In this document: positions 52,127 to 62,537 of the stretch, one piece after another
How positions within the stretch are numbered: the stretch's first letter is position 1
Layout: each line of letters begins with the position of its first letter
Assembly: GCF_003477705.1 (NCBI RefSeq)
Contig: NZ_QUDV01000004.1
Coordinates: 62,001 to 126,000, forward strand
Source: Dorea sp. AF36-15AT
GTDB lineage: Bacteria > Bacillota > Clostridia > Lachnospirales > Lachnospiraceae
Reading direction: 5' to 3'
DNA: 64,000 nt
Made by a program: the position numbers and the translations under genes
Notes under the pieces: model-generated
What the model was told of the DNA's origin: nothing
What the model saw: only the letters and a program-made list of their open reading frames with translations
Databases searched by the model: none

Positions 52127-53305
52127 ATGAACTCTATTGACATTCAGAACAAAGACAGTAAATATATTGCAAATACATACAAGCGTTTTCCGGTCACTCT
52201 GACAGAGGGATGCGGAGCGATCGCGAAAGATCCGGAAGGAAAGGAGTACATTGATTTCACAAGTGGAATCGGTGTGAACTGCCTGGGTTACGCAGATAAG
52301 GGGTGGGCAGATGCGGTGTCTGAACAGGCACACAAGCTGCAGCACACGTCGAATCTGTACAGTACACAGCCGGATGTAGAGGTAGCTGAGAAGCTGTGCG
52401 AGTACACAGGGTTTTCCAAAGTATTCTTTGGCAACTCCGGCGCAGAGGCGAATGAAGGTGCTGTAAAGGTGGCTAGAAAGTATGGTATGGAGAAGCATGG
52501 AAGCCAGTGTAATACAATCATTTCGCTGAATAATTCTTTCCACGGGCGTACTATCACTACACTTTCAGCGACAGGACAGGATGTGTTTCATCAGTTCTTC
52601 TTCCCGTTTACAGAGGGATTCCGTTTTGTAGATGCAGGAGATATTGAAGGATTGAAGAAAGCTGTTGATGATACGGTCTGCGGTATTATGATTGAGCTGA
52701 TCCAGGGTGAAGGAGGAGTAGTTCCGGTAGATTCTGAGTTTGTGAAAGAGATCGCACACATCTGTGAAGAGAAGGATCTGGTATTTGTAGTAGACGAGAT
52801 CCAGACAGGCGTGAGCCGTACAGGTACATTCTTCTGCTATGAGCAGTTTGGAGTACATCCAGATGTAGTAACTATGGCAAAAGGTATCGGTGGCGGACTT
52901 CCGATGGGCGCAGTACTGATGAATGAGAAGACATCCGGAGTGCTGGGATTTGGTCAGCATGGTTCTACATTTGGCGGTAATCCGGTAGCATGTGCAGGTG
53001 CCAAATATGTACTGGATCATGTTATGGATGAGACATTTTTAAAAGCAGTTAATGAAAAGTCTGCATACATGATCGAGAAGCTGAATGCGATGCCTCAGAT
53101 CAGGTCAGTGACAGGTCTGGGTCTGATGCTTGGCGCAGAACTTCCGGAGGATATGACGGCCGGAGAAGTAGCAGCGAAATGTGCAGAGAAAGGTCTGTTG
53201 GTACTGACAGCGAAGACAAAGCTCAGATTTCTTCCGCCGCTTACCATCAGCAAAGAGGAAATTGACCGCGGTATGGAGATTCTTGCAGAAGTGCTGCGCG
53301 GTTAA
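52127..53305 (+). CDS. argD: acetylornithine aminotransferase
   Basis: The 392-residue class III aminotransferase has FFGNSGAEANEGAVKVARKYG near the cofactor phosphate, SFHGRT, VVDEIQTGVSRTG, and the PLP lysine in MAKGIGGG. It exchanges the amino group of glutamate onto N-acetylglutamate semialdehyde in arginine synthesis and often also serves lysine synthesis. AAAGGAG precedes the ATG. No other arginine genes are adjacent, so the assignment among acetylornithine, ornithine and related transaminases rests on sequence only. Confidence 0.88.
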   Translation: MNSIDIQNKDSKYIANTYKRFPVTLTEGCGAIAKDPEGKEYIDFTSGIGVNCLGYADKGWADAVSEQAHKLQHTSNLYSTQPDVEVAEKLCEYTGFSKVFFGNSGAEANEGAVKVARKYGMEKHGSQCNTIISLNNSFHGRTITTLSATGQDVFHQFFFPFTEGFRFVDAGDIEGLKKAVDDTVCGIMIELIQGEGGVVPVDSEFVKEIAHICEEKDLVFVVDEIQTGVSRTGTFFCYEQFGVHPDVVTMAKGIGGGLPMGAVLMNEKTSGVLGFGQHGSTFGGNPVACAGAKYVLDHVMDETFLKAVNEKSAYMIEKLNAMPQIRSVTGLGLMLGAELPEDMTAGEVAAKCAEKGLLVLTAKTKLRFLPPLTISKEEIDRGMEILAEVLRG

Positions 53306-53346
53306 ATGGATAGATATAAGAATAAAAGGATATGGAGGAAGCAACT

Positions 53347-54267
53347 ATGGACAAACCAGTATTGGTAATTATGGCAGCGGGTATGGGAAGCCGTTACGGT
53401 GGCCTGAAACAGATCGACCCGGTGGATGCAGAAGGACACATTATTGTGGATTTCTCACTGTATGATGCAAAAAGAGCGGGATTCGAGAAAGCAATTTTTA
53501 TTATTAAAGAGGAAAATGAGCAGGCATTCCGTGAAGCAATCGGAGACCGTGTGTCGGAATATATGGAAGTATCTTATGCTTATCAGAAGCTTGATAATCT
53601 TCCGGACGGATACAGCGTGCCAGAGGGCAGAGTGAAGCCATGGGGAACGGCACATGCAGTACTTAGCTGCATCGATCAGGTGAATGGACCATTTGCAGTC
53701 ATCAATGCGGATGATTATTACGGGGTAGAGGCATTCCAGCTGATCTATGATTACCTGACAACACATCAGGATGATGATAAATTCCGCTATACCATGGTAG
53801 GCTATATTCTTGGTAATACCGTTACCGACAATGGACATGTATCTCGTGGTGTATGTACGACCAACGATCAGCATGAACTGGTAGAGGTTACTGAGCGTAC
53901 CAAGATCGAGAAGAGAAATGGCGGTATCGCATTTACAGAGGATGACGGCGAGACCTGGACAGAGCTTCCGGCAGATACGATCGTATCTATGAATATGTGG
54001 GGATTCACCCGCAGCATTCTGGATGAGATCAAGGCAGGATTCCCAGCTTTTCTTGACAAGGGCATCAAAGAGAATCCGATGAAGTGCGAGTATTTCCTTC
54101 CGGCGGTAGTCAGCAGACTGTTAGAGGAAGACCGCGCAACCGTATCTGTACTTAAGTCTCATGATAAATGGTATGGAATTACCTACAAAGAGGATAAGCC
54201 GGTTGTGGTAGAAGCAATGCAGAAGATGAAAGATAACGGGGTATATCCGCAGCATTTGTGGAAGTAA
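53347..54267 (+). CDS. sugar nucleotidyltransferase-family protein
   Basis: The 306-residue protein has the nucleotidyltransferase core [20 protein letters not shown] (the Gly-rich NTP loop), PWGTAHAVL and [11 protein letters not shown] with the metal-binding Asp pair. It therefore activates a sugar phosphate with an NTP, but the closest branch is a group of stand-alone clostridial proteins whose sugar is not assigned. ATG 53347 is preferred since GGAGG lies just before it; a start five codons earlier is possible. It is followed by galE after 19 bp, consistent with a role in nucleotide-sugar supply. Confidence 0.82.
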   Translation: MDKPVLVIMAAGMGSRYGGLKQIDPVDAEGHIIVDFSLYDAKRAGFEKAIFIIKEENEQAFREAIGDRVSEYMEVSYAYQKLDNLPDGYSVPEGRVKPWGTAHAVLSCIDQVNGPFAVINADDYYGVEAFQLIYDYLTTHQDDDKFRYTMVGYILGNTVTDNGHVSRGVCTTNDQHELVEVTERTKIEKRNGGIAFTEDDGETWTELPADTIVSMNMWGFTRSILDEIKAGFPAFLDKGIKENPMKCEYFLPAVVSRLLEEDRATVSVLKSHDKWYGITYKEDKPVVVEAMQKMKDNGVYPQHLWK

Positions 54268-54286
54268 GATAAGGAGGATCAAACCT

Positions 54287-55303
54287 ATGAGTATATTAAT
54301 TACAGGAGGCGCAGGTTATATCGGAAGCCATACAGCTCTGGAGCTGTTAAATGACGGCTATTCCGTAGTGGTATATGATAATCTGTGTAATTCTTCCAGA
54401 GAGTCACTGAAGAGAGTGGAAGAACTGACAGGCAAGAAGATTACATTTTATGAAGGGGATATCCTGGATGAAGAAGCATTGAAAGCGATGTTTGCAGCAG
54501 AGGATATCGAAGCAGTGATCCACTGTGCGGCACTGAAGGCGGTTGGAGAATCGGTAAAGAAGCCGTTGGAATATTACCAGAATAATATTACAGGAACATT
54601 GACACTTTTGAAGGTTATGGACGAAGTAGGCGTCAAGAATATCGTATTCAGTTCGTCTGCTACCGTATATGGTGATCCGGAAGTGATTCCGATCACGGAG
54701 TCTTGCCAGAAGGGACAGTGTACCAATCCGTATGGCTGGACCAAGTCTATGATGGAACAGATCATGACAGACCTGCAGAAAGCACATCCGGAATGGAACG
54801 TGATCCTGCTTCGCTATTTTAATCCGGTAGGCGCACACGAGAGCGGACGCATCGGTGAGGATCCGAAGGGTATTCCGAACAATCTGATGCCTTACATTTC
54901 ACAGGTGGCGGTCGGCAAGCGTGAGAAACTTGGTGTGTTTGGCAATGACTATGACACACCGGACGGAACCGGCGTGCGTGATTACATCCATGTAGTGGAT
55001 CTGGCAATCGGTCATGTAAAGGCAATTCATTATATCTTTACCAAACCGGGACTGGACATCATCAATCTGGGAACAGGAAGAGGATATTCTGTACTTGAGA
55101 TGGCAAAGGCATTTGGTGAAGCCTGCGGCAAAGAGATTCCATATGAGATCCAGCCGAGAAGAGAAGGCGATATTGCAACATGCTACGCAGATCCTGCCAA
55201 GGCATGGAAGGTGCTTGGATGGAAGGCGGAGCGTGGTCTGAAGGAGATGTGTGAGGATGCCTGGAGATGGCAGTCGCAGAATCCAGACGGATACAATGCA
55301 TAA
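54287..55303 (+). CDS. galE: UDP-glucose 4-epimerase
   Basis: This is a 338-residue GalE. It has the Rossmann start [29 protein letters not shown] with the catalytic Ser, YGWTK with Tyr and Lys, and the sugar-binding [18 protein letters not shown]. It interconverts UDP-glucose and UDP-galactose for the Leloir pathway and for surface glycans such as those made by the 33.8-42.6 kb operon. AGGAGG precedes the ATG; a terminator follows. Confidence 0.95.
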   Translation: MSILITGGAGYIGSHTALELLNDGYSVVVYDNLCNSSRESLKRVEELTGKKITFYEGDILDEEALKAMFAAEDIEAVIHCAALKAVGESVKKPLEYYQNNITGTLTLLKVMDEVGVKNIVFSSSATVYGDPEVIPITESCQKGQCTNPYGWTKSMMEQIMTDLQKAHPEWNVILLRYFNPVGAHESGRIGEDPKGIPNNLMPYISQVAVGKREKLGVFGNDYDTPDGTGVRDYIHVVDLAIGHVKAIHYIFTKPGLDIINLGTGRGYSVLEMAKAFGEACGKEIPYEIQPRREGDIATCYADPAKAWKVLGWKAERGLKEMCEDAWRWQSQNPDGYNA

Positions 55304-55322
55304 TCTATATTGTTAAGAATTT

Positions 55323-55371
55323 AAAGACGCTGTGAAAGCTTGAACATAAGACTTTCACAGCGCCTTTTTTG
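55323..55371 (+). terminator. terminator after galE
   Basis: GACGCTGTGAAAG pairs with CTTTCACAGCGCC (a few mismatches) and is followed by TTTTTT. Confidence 0.85.
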
Positions 55372-55400
55372 GAGGGATAGAAGATATCAATATCCTCAGT

Positions 55401-57464
55401 TTATTTGTCCTGCGCTGACAGCTTCAGCCGGTCAGCAGCCGTTTCTTTATAGAATTTCATCAATGACGTTTCCAGTAACAGGGTGAAACGTTCGTCATCA
55501 TCTTCCCTTAATGCTTTCAGAAGTTCCGGTTGTTCCATGAGAGAGCCGATGATCTCACTGACGATCGGAGCCGATACCTGATCCGGGTCATTTTCCGGGA
55601 TAAAGGTTACAATTGCACCAAGAATAATCCGCGCATTCTCATAAATTGGTGGTTCCAGGTGAACATAGCCAAAACATGGATGCATGATATCCGGACTTTT
55701 GCCATGCAGGAGCAGAGCATGGAACGGCTTCATATATGTGTCGGCAATCTGATCTCGCTTCTTCAGGATCTCATAAAAATGTGATTCCATTTCCGGAGTA
55801 TCAGAAAATAGTGATGCGGCGTATGCAAGAATCTCGTGACGCTCCTGAAGCACCGGTGCGCGCCCGATCCGTATGTGATCCAACAGATACTCAATCTCTG
55901 CACCTGTACGGGAGACGAAATGAATATCCTTGCGTGTAAAAGAGGTCTCCGGTACTTTCTTCTCTGCATGTGGTCTGCGATCACTTTTCTGTGACAGGAT
56001 CAACTGGAACTTGGAGTCTAACAGCATCCGGTCCTGACGGTTCAGCAGTGGGCTGACATAGATATAGCGATAAGTAGTATCTAATCTGACCGTAGAAATA
56101 ATCAGATCAATGTCGTTTTGCGCCAGTTCTTCCGGTTCGATATGGAACGCTGATGTGGTGCCGCGGATATCCAGATCCGGGTAAGCCTTGTGCAGATTCT
56201 CGGCAAGCAGTCTGGAGCTTCCGATACCGGTCGGGCATACGATGATAACCGAGATGCGTCTGGCAAGCTTCGCCCGTCTGTCCAGTGCCATGGAGAAATA
56301 TATGGATATGAATCCGACTTCGCTTGGCGGAAAAGACGGCAGCCCATAGCTTGCGGAAAGCGAGATACATCCGGCGGTACATGCCTGATATATTTCATCG
56401 TAACGGTTCTGTATATCCTCTAACAGTGGATTCTCGATCGGGATGCCGGCACGGATACGTCCGATAGCCGGCTGGATGTGCATGCCAAGTTCTCTGGCGA
56501 GCTGCGGATCACTGCCAAAATCAATATCCAGAATCTCGCTGACATTTTGGATAAGGGCAAGGGTAATCTGGTGTACGTCAAAGTCGCGCTTGCTGGTCAG
56601 ATCTCGTTGCTCCGCTGACCAGATCCGGATTCCGGTAAGGAAGATGGCAAGATATCTGGTCTCGCTCTCGATGATCGGCAGCCGAAACGTCTGTCGTAGC
56701 TTCTGCATCAGATATTCTGCCACAGCAAATTCCGGTTCCATGGTCAGGTCTTCAAAAGCAGCTTCCTCTGCGGTAATATATTCTCCCTGACGGATCCGGC
56801 AGACACTGTAGGACAGATACATGTTGAGCCGAAGATAGCCGTTGTCAGACAGATTCAGATGCAATGTGCGTGCTCCGTCGCTGACGATTTGCGCTACGCT
56901 GTCAGTAATGGATTCGGAAATCTCAGCTTCCGGAATCGCTTTCTGATCTTTTAAATGTGAAGTAACGGCCTGGCGTCTGGCAGTTTCGCTGCCTGTAAGA
57001 AAGATGCCAAGCCCCTGCCTGCGTACCAGGCGCAGATGATATTTGTCAAACCATTTTTCAATCTGATTCAGGTCGCTGGTAAGTGTGCCTTCGGAGATGC
57101 CGAACTGATCCATGAAAGTCAGAGACTTGACCGGTTCTCTGGCAAATAACAGGGCGTGCAGTAATTGTCGCTGACGGTTGTGTCTGTCGTCAGCGGATGG
57201 AATATCAGTGCCTGTGGCATCCAGCAGAGTAAGAAGCTCTCTCCTTCGGTCGTCTGGTTCGTCTAAGAACAGACCTACACTGCGCTTACGGACAAAACGG
57301 AAACCCTTAGCGGTGAGCCATTTTTCCACAGTGGGGAGTTCCCTCTGGATGGAACGGCTGCTGATATGAAGTTCATCGGAGATGATCGCGGTTGTGATCG
57401 GCTTGTCCTGTGGAAAGCGGATCAGTACCCGGATGATATCCCCGGAACGCTTGGTGAGCAGCAT
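55401..57464 (-). CDS. mtlR: mannitol operon transcriptional activator
   Basis: The 687-residue PRD-type activator of the BglG/MtlR family has N-terminal helix-turn-helix domains (about 1-160), PRD1 and PRD2 (about 180-395), and an EIIB-like domain with CPTGIGSS. A C-terminal EIIA-like domain ends the protein. Phosphorylation at PRD histidines and the EIIB-like Cys by PTS proteins switches its activity with mannitol and glucose supply. It is divergent from mtlA, and an operator-like sequence lies between them. Confidence 0.9.
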   Translation of the reverse strand: MLLTKRSGDIIRVLIRFPQDKPITTAIISDELHISSRSIQRELPTVEKWLTAKGFRFVRKRSVGLFLDEPDDRRRELLTLLDATGTDIPSADDRHNRQRQLLHALLFAREPVKSLTFMDQFGISEGTLTSDLNQIEKWFDKYHLRLVRRQGLGIFLTGSETARRQAVTSHLKDQKAIPEAEISESITDSVAQIVSDGARTLHLNLSDNGYLRLNMYLSYSVCRIRQGEYITAEEAAFEDLTMEPEFAVAEYLMQKLRQTFRLPIIESETRYLAIFLTGIRIWSAEQRDLTSKRDFDVHQITLALIQNVSEILDIDFGSDPQLARELGMHIQPAIGRIRAGIPIENPLLEDIQNRYDEIYQACTAGCISLSASYGLPSFPPSEVGFISIYFSMALDRRAKLARRISVIIVCPTGIGSSRLLAENLHKAYPDLDIRGTTSAFHIEPEELAQNDIDLIISTVRLDTTYRYIYVSPLLNRQDRMLLDSKFQLILSQKSDRRPHAEKKVPETSFTRKDIHFVSRTGAEIEYLLDHIRIGRAPVLQERHEILAYAASLFSDTPEMESHFYEILKKRDQIADTYMKPFHALLLHGKSPDIMHPCFGYVHLEPPIYENARIILGAIVTFIPENDPDQVSAPIVSEIIGSLMEQPELLKALREDDDERFTLLLETSLMKFYKETAADRLKLSAQDK

Positions 57465-57563
57465 AACGAACGTCCTCCTCGTTTCATTCCTTAGTTTTGT
57501 TCTTTCATTCGTTACATATAGTATAACCTATAACCGACATAATGACAAAGGGAAAAAGGCGGT

Positions 57564-57586
57564 TTGTCACAAAGTGTTTGCGCCAA
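57564..57586 (+). promoter_or_regulatory. probable MtlR operator before mtlA
   Basis: TTGTCACA, 7 bases, TGCGCCAA. It matches the bacillary MtlR operator pattern (TTGNCACA ... TGTGNCAA) with one change. A TTGCAA (57589-57594) just downstream may be the -35 element. Confidence 0.45.
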
Positions 57587-57687
57587 AGTTGCAATATCAT
57601 TTGTTTGAAAATAACCCAGAGGTATTTTAATATAAAAGCATAGAAACAAGATGTTATCTGTTTATGGAATGAAAGGAGACTGTAACT

Positions 57688-59556
57688 ATGAAAAACAAAA
57701 TCCAACGTTTTGGAAAATTCCTGAGCGCAATGGTAATGCCGAATATCGGAGCATTCATCGCATGGGGATTTATCACAGCACTTTTTATTGAAGCAGGATG
57801 GCTGCCAAATGCAAAGCTGGCAGCACTGAACGGACCAATGTTAAACTACCTTCTGCCGATCCTGGTAGCTTATCAGGGTGGTAAGCTGGTCGGAGGAGAC
57901 CGTGGTGGCGTTATCGGCGGCATCGCTGTTATTGGTGTTATCGTAGGTGCACCGGATTATCCGATGCTGATGGGTGCTATGGTAATGGGACCTGTTGGCG
58001 GATGGGTGATCAAGAAATTTGACAAGGCAATGGAAGGTCATATGCCTGCAGGATTTGAGATGCTGATCAATAACTTCTCAATCGGTATACTTGGTATGAT
58101 CCTTGCAATCATCGGTTCTTATTTGATCGGACCATTCATGGCTGGTGTACTGGTTGTACTGACAGCCGGAGTTGACGTACTGGTTAATCACGGATTACTC
58201 CCGTTGGCAGCAATCTTTATTGAACCTGCCAAGGTTCTGTTCCTGAACAATGCGATCAACCATGGTATCTTTACACCGATCGCGACACTTCAGGCAGAAC
58301 AGGCCGGAAAGTCAATCATGTATATGCTGGAAGCTAATCCGGGACCGGGACTTGGAGTTCTGCTTGCATACTGGGCATTCAGCAAAGATAAAGCAACAAA
58401 AGATTCCGCACCAGGAGCAATCATCATTCACTTCCTGGGTGGTATCCACGAAATTTACTTCCCATACATCCTGATGAATCCGGTTGTGATCATCGCACCA
58501 ATCGTAGGTAATATCTGTGCAATTACATTCTATTCCATCACAGGTGCCGGACTGGTTGGACCTGCATCACCGGGATCCATCATTGCATTCATGTCAATGT
58601 CTCCAAAGGGAATGGGAATGGTTATCACATTCCTTGGAGTAGCAATTGCAACAGCAGTATCTTTCTTGGTTGCATCACCAATCGTTAAGATGGCAGATCA
58701 CAAGAGTCTGGAAGACGCACAGGCAAAGAAGGACAGCATGAAAGCAGAAGCGAAGGGACTTACAACAGTATCCGGAGCCGATGTACAGGCAAAAGATATC
58801 AAGAAAATCGTATTTGCATGTGATGCAGGTATGGGATCATCCGCAATGGGAGCTACTAAGTTCAGAAACAGAATTAAAGATCTGAATCTTGGCATTACCG
58901 TAACGAACACATCTGTAGACAATGTACCGGCAGACGCTAACGTAGTTGTATGTCAGGAGATCCTCAAGGATCGTGCAGCTAAGAGCGCACCGCAGGCAAG
59001 ACTGATCACTCTGGAGAACTTCCTTGCAGATCCACATCTGGATGCATTGTATGCAGAACTGGAAACACTGACAACAGGTAAGACAGCAGAAGCAGATAAG
59101 GCAGAAGCACCTGCTGAAGAAAAGAAAGAGACAAAAGCAGGAATCCTTGTTCCGGAAGGAATCAAGACAGGATGTGCAAGCGTAGATAAAGAAACAGCAA
59201 TCCGTGCAGCAGGACAGCTCCTGTGTGATCTGGGATATGTAGATGCTAATTATATCGATGCAATGGTAGAGCGTGAGAAGATCGTTACTACATACATGGG
59301 AATGGGAGTAGCAATTCCACATGGTACATCTGATGCGAAAGAGACCGTTAAGAAATCTGGTATCGTAGTTATGCAGTACCCGGATGGAGTACAGTTTGGT
59401 AATGAGAAAGCAAACCTGATCATCGGTATCGCAGGTGTGGGTGATGAACATCTGGAAATCCTTGCAAATATCGCAGGAAGTCTGGAGGATGAAGCACTTC
59501 TTGAGAACCTGAAGAAGAACGCAGACGCAGATACAATTATGAAAACATTTGGCTAA
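57688..59556 (+). CDS. mtlA: PTS mannitol transporter EIICBA
   Basis: This 622-residue fused mannitol permease brings in mannitol as mannitol-1-phosphate. The EIIC membrane domain (about 1-345) begins KIQRFGKFLSAMVMPNIGAF and includes the GGIHEIYFPY motif. The EIIB domain has the phospho-cysteine Cys378 (VFACDAGMGSS). A linker rich in Ala, Glu and Lys (about 465-495) precedes EIIA, whose phospho-histidine is His545 (AIPHGTSD). The three-domain fusion is the usual form in enterobacteria; many Firmicutes split EIIA off. AAAGGAG precedes the ATG. Confidence 0.95.
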   Translation: MKNKIQRFGKFLSAMVMPNIGAFIAWGFITALFIEAGWLPNAKLAALNGPMLNYLLPILVAYQGGKLVGGDRGGVIGGIAVIGVIVGAPDYPMLMGAMVMGPVGGWVIKKFDKAMEGHMPAGFEMLINNFSIGILGMILAIIGSYLIGPFMAGVLVVLTAGVDVLVNHGLLPLAAIFIEPAKVLFLNNAINHGIFTPIATLQAEQAGKSIMYMLEANPGPGLGVLLAYWAFSKDKATKDSAPGAIIIHFLGGIHEIYFPYILMNPVVIIAPIVGNICAITFYSITGAGLVGPASPGSIIAFMSMSPKGMGMVITFLGVAIATAVSFLVASPIVKMADHKSLEDAQAKKDSMKAEAKGLTTVSGADVQAKDIKKIVFACDAGMGSSAMGATKFRNRIKDLNLGITVTNTSVDNVPADANVVVCQEILKDRAAKSAPQARLITLENFLADPHLDALYAELETLTTGKTAEADKAEAPAEEKKETKAGILVPEGIKTGCASVDKETAIRAAGQLLCDLGYVDANYIDAMVEREKIVTTYMGMGVAIPHGTSDAKETVKKSGIVVMQYPDGVQFGNEKANLIIGIAGVGDEHLEILANIAGSLEDEALLENLKKNADADTIMKTFG

Positions 59557-59614
59557 TGCCACAATCGGGGGCTTTTGCCCCCAGCATCATATATAAAAAG
59601 AAGGAGAGAGCATC

Positions 59615-60757
59615 ATGAAAAAAGCAGTACAGTTTGGTGCCGGCAATATCGGACGTGGATTTATCGGAGCATTACTCAGCCAGTCAGGATATCAGGTGGT
59701 ATTTGCCGACGTAGCAGAAGCAATCATTGACAAGATCAACGAGGATAAGACTTATACCGTTCATGTTATGGACGTAGATTGTAAAGATCAGAAAATCGAA
59801 AATATCAGCGGTGTGAATTCTACAAAGCCAGAGGCGATTGATGAGATCGCATCCGCAGACCTGGTAACTACAGCAGTAGGTCTTGTGATTCTTCCGCGCA
59901 TCGCACCGACGATCGCGCAGGCTATTGAGAAACGTATGGAAAATGGCGTGAAAGAGCCTATGAACATGATCGCCTGCGAGAATGCCATTCGTGGAACCTC
60001 TCAGCTGAAAAAAGCAGTATATGAGAATCTGAGCGATGCCGGAAAAGCATATGCTGATGAGTATGTAGGATTCGCTGACTGTGCAGTAGACCGTATCGTA
60101 CCACCGGTTAAGAGCGAGAACTTCATCGACGTAGTAGTAGAAGAATACTTTGAGTGGGACGTAGAAAAGTCAGGACTGAAGGGAGAACTTCCACAGATCG
60201 AAGGTATGACACTGGTCGATGATCTGATGGCATACATTGAGCGTAAGCTCTTCACACTGAATACAGGACACTGCATTACCGCATACCTTGGAAATCTGCG
60301 TGGAATCCCGACCATCGATAAAGCAATCGCAGATGAAGAAATCTTCGGAATCGTATCAGCAGCTATGAAAGAAAGCGGAGCTGGACTGATCAAGAAGTAT
60401 GGCTTTGATCCAGAGAAGCATGCAGCTTACATCAAAAAGATCATCGGCAGATTCAAGAATCCATATCTGCAGGATGATGTAACAAGAGTAGGTCGTGAGC
60501 CTCTTCGTAAGCTGAGCCCGACAGACCGTCTGATCAAGCCTATGATGACAGCAGCAGGATACGGACTTCCGGTAGATCATCTGGTAATCGGAGCAGGTGC
60601 AGCATTGCATTATGATAATCCGAACGACAAGCAGAGTGTAGAACTTCAGGAGAAGATAGGAGCCCAGGGCGTACGTGCCGCTGCGGCAGAGATCACAGGA
60701 CTGACAGATGAAGGACTGCTTGACGCAATCGTAGCAGAATACGAAAAACTGAATTAA
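59615..60757 (+). CDS. mtlD: mannitol-1-phosphate 5-dehydrogenase
   Basis: The 380-residue polyol dehydrogenase of the long-chain family starts KKAVQFGAGNIGRGFIG (NAD-binding loop). NTGHCITAYLG and KKIIGRFKNPYLQDDVTRVGREPLRKL are characteristic of MtlD. It oxidises mannitol-1-phosphate to fructose-6-phosphate. It follows mtlA by 58 bp with AAGGAGAG before the ATG and ends at a terminator. Confidence 0.96.
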   Translation: MKKAVQFGAGNIGRGFIGALLSQSGYQVVFADVAEAIIDKINEDKTYTVHVMDVDCKDQKIENISGVNSTKPEAIDEIASADLVTTAVGLVILPRIAPTIAQAIEKRMENGVKEPMNMIACENAIRGTSQLKKAVYENLSDAGKAYADEYVGFADCAVDRIVPPVKSENFIDVVVEEYFEWDVEKSGLKGELPQIEGMTLVDDLMAYIERKLFTLNTGHCITAYLGNLRGIPTIDKAIADEEIFGIVSAAMKESGAGLIKKYGFDPEKHAAYIKKIIGRFKNPYLQDDVTRVGREPLRKLSPTDRLIKPMMTAAGYGLPVDHLVIGAGAALHYDNPNDKQSVELQEKIGAQGVRAAAAEITGLTDEGLLDAIVAEYEKLN

Positions 60758-60781
60758 TAAGGATTGAAAAATCCCTGAGCG

Positions 60782-60824
60782 AAAATCGCCAGTTACCGAC
60801 AGAGTCGGTGCTGGCGATTTTTTT
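60782..60824 (+). terminator. terminator of the mtl unit
   Basis: AAAATCGCCAG/CTGGCGATTTT with an inner CCGAC/GTCGG stem, then a T run. Confidence 0.9.
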
Positions 60825-60938
60825 CGCCATTGACAAATGACTGGAAGTAATGGTACGGTTATATAGTTACAGGAAAAGTATGGAGACATTTTTGTTGTCT
60901 CTGAATGATTAAAAAAGTTTAATACCGAGGTGCGAAAG

Positions 60939-61817
60939 ATGAGTGTACAGGAAATGAAACCGATCAAAGAAGGAAAAGTCAGAGAAATCTATGATAATGG
61001 TGATACTATGATTATGGTTGCTACAGACCGAATCAGCTGCTTTGATGTGATTCTTCACAATACCGTAACCAAAAAAGGAACCGTACTTACTCAGATGTCC
61101 AAATTCTGGTTTGATCTGACACAGGACATTCTGCCAAATCACATGATTTCTGTAGATGTTAAGGATATGCCTGAATATTTCCAGCAGGAGAAATTCGATG
61201 GTAACAGCATGCTTTGTAAGAAGCTGAATATGTTGCCGGTAGAGTGTATTGTGCGTGGCTACATTACAGGAAGCGGATGGGCGAGCTACAAAGAGACCGG
61301 AAAGGTATGTGGTATCGAGCTGCCAGAAGGACTGAAAGAGTCTGACAAGCTGCCGGAGCCAATCTACACACCATCTACAAAAGCAGAACTCGGTGATCAC
61401 GATGAGAATATATCATTTGAAGAGAGTATCGAGTATCTGGAGAAACGCTTCCCTGGCAAAGGTGAAGAATACGCAACCAAGTTAAAAGAGTATACCATTG
61501 CGCTGTATAAGAAGTGTGCAGAGTATGCGCTGAGTCGTGGAATCATTATCGCAGATACCAAGTTTGAATTTGGTCTGGATGAGGATGGCAATATCATCAT
61601 CGGCGATGAGATGCTTACACCGGACAGCTCAAGATTCTGGCCATTAGAAGGGTATGAGCCGGGACACGGCCAGCCATCATTTGACAAGCAGTTTGCAAGA
61701 GACTGGCTTAAGTCTAATCCACATGATGACTGGACACTGCCACAGGATATCGTAGATAAGACCATTGGCAAATATCTTCAGGCATATGAATTGCTGACCG
61801 GCAAATCCCTCGCGTAA
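60939..61817 (+). CDS. purC: SAICAR synthase (purine biosynthesis)
   Basis: This 292-residue phosphoribosylaminoimidazole-succinocarboxamide synthase joins aspartate to CAIR with ATP. Landmarks are IKEGKVREIYDN, DRISCFDV, ECIVRGYITGSGW, IIADTKFEFG and LTPDSSRFWP. ATG 60939 follows GAGG eight bases upstream; a GTG three codons earlier overlaps that site. Purine genes are otherwise absent nearby, so it stands alone with the small gene at 61828. TTGACA at 60830-60835 may be its -35, but no good -10 is spaced to it. Confidence 0.95.
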   Translation: MSVQEMKPIKEGKVREIYDNGDTMIMVATDRISCFDVILHNTVTKKGTVLTQMSKFWFDLTQDILPNHMISVDVKDMPEYFQQEKFDGNSMLCKKLNMLPVECIVRGYITGSGWASYKETGKVCGIELPEGLKESDKLPEPIYTPSTKAELGDHDENISFEESIEYLEKRFPGKGEEYATKLKEYTIALYKKCAEYALSRGIIIADTKFEFGLDEDGNIIIGDEMLTPDSSRFWPLEGYEPGHGQPSFDKQFARDWLKSNPHDDWTLPQDIVDKTIGKYLQAYELLTGKSLA

Positions 61818-61827
61818 GGAGAACTCT

Positions 61828-62028
61828 ATGGAGAAAAAATCAATTGAAGAAATGGCTGCGGACATCAAGGTGATCCGTGAACTTGCATCCAGCGGAACGA
61901 TGCTTCAGGATATTAAGAATCAGCTGGGTGTATCAGAAGAATATGTAAGTGCTATCATGCTCTGCCTGCAGGGTTATCAGGAAGATGATGACATGGCTGT
62001 AGCAAGACTGGTAGAAATGAGCTTATAA
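61828..62028 (+). CDS. small helical protein of unknown function
   Basis: This 66-residue protein, MEKKSIEEMAADIKVIREL..., has a helix-turn-helix look: LASSGTMLQDIKNQLGVSEEYVSAIMLCL. It ends in an acidic patch (EDDD). It starts 10 bp after purC with AGGAG before the ATG, so it is co-transcribed. I recognise no named family. Confidence 0.6.
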   Translation: MEKKSIEEMAADIKVIRELASSGTMLQDIKNQLGVSEEYVSAIMLCLQGYQEDDDMAVARLVEMSL

Positions 62029-62045
62029 GAATATTGAAATGAAAT

Positions 62046-62087
62046 GCGGGGGAGATCGGCTAATGCCGATTTCTTCCGCTATTTTCT
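62046..62087 (+). terminator. terminator after purC and the small gene
   Basis: GCGGGGGAGATCGGC pairs with GCCGATTTCTTCCGC (G:U pairs) around TAAT, then TATTTTCTTT. Confidence 0.75.
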
Positions 62088-62446
62088 TTGTAAGCGCGTG
62101 TCTTTCTCGGCTCATGGTCCTGCAGCTTGATATAACTTTCTATACTATGCTCTTTAAAAAAACAGCAGATTTTTTTCACTACAATAGCCGCTGTCTCAGT
62201 TACTTCTTTCAGCACTTCTATAAAAATATTGAAAACTTAAAAATCTCCGTCCGATACTGTTGACATATAATTAAAGTAGTGATAATATCATATGTAATCT
62301 ATACAAGCGTTTGTAATCGCTCGCTCGAGCAAAATATAATGGTCAAAGACGTCAAATGGTAAAGTCGCCAATACTCAAAAACCAAGTGAATAAAATGGTA
62401 AAGTGTCAAAGCTACAGGCTCCTTGAAGTTTGTATGCTTAAAACGG
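62088..62446. other. intergenic AT-rich region
   Basis: No supported gene in about 360 bp. Short frames are present but lack ribosome binding sites and protein-like composition. Confidence 0.4.
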
Positions 62447-62475
62447 TTGCAGAAAAGAATTATTTGTAGTATATT
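62447..62475 (+). promoter_or_regulatory. promoter of the Rpn-type gene
   Basis: TTGCAG (62447-62452), 17 bp, TATATT (62470-62475). Confidence 0.5.
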
Positions 62476-62537
62476 GATTATAGAAGTATCACAAACGAAC
62501 CTCTTTTCTGCGCGGAAGGGAGGAATATGATACATTT

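Noticed and set aside
58837..59562. 241-codon minus-strand frame opposite mtlA
   Set aside because: Rich in Cys and other codon-shadow residues; it mirrors the EIIB-EIIA coding strand.
62039..62263. 74-codon frame after purC
   Set aside because: It covers the terminator hairpin and has no ribosome binding site; protein composition is unlikely.
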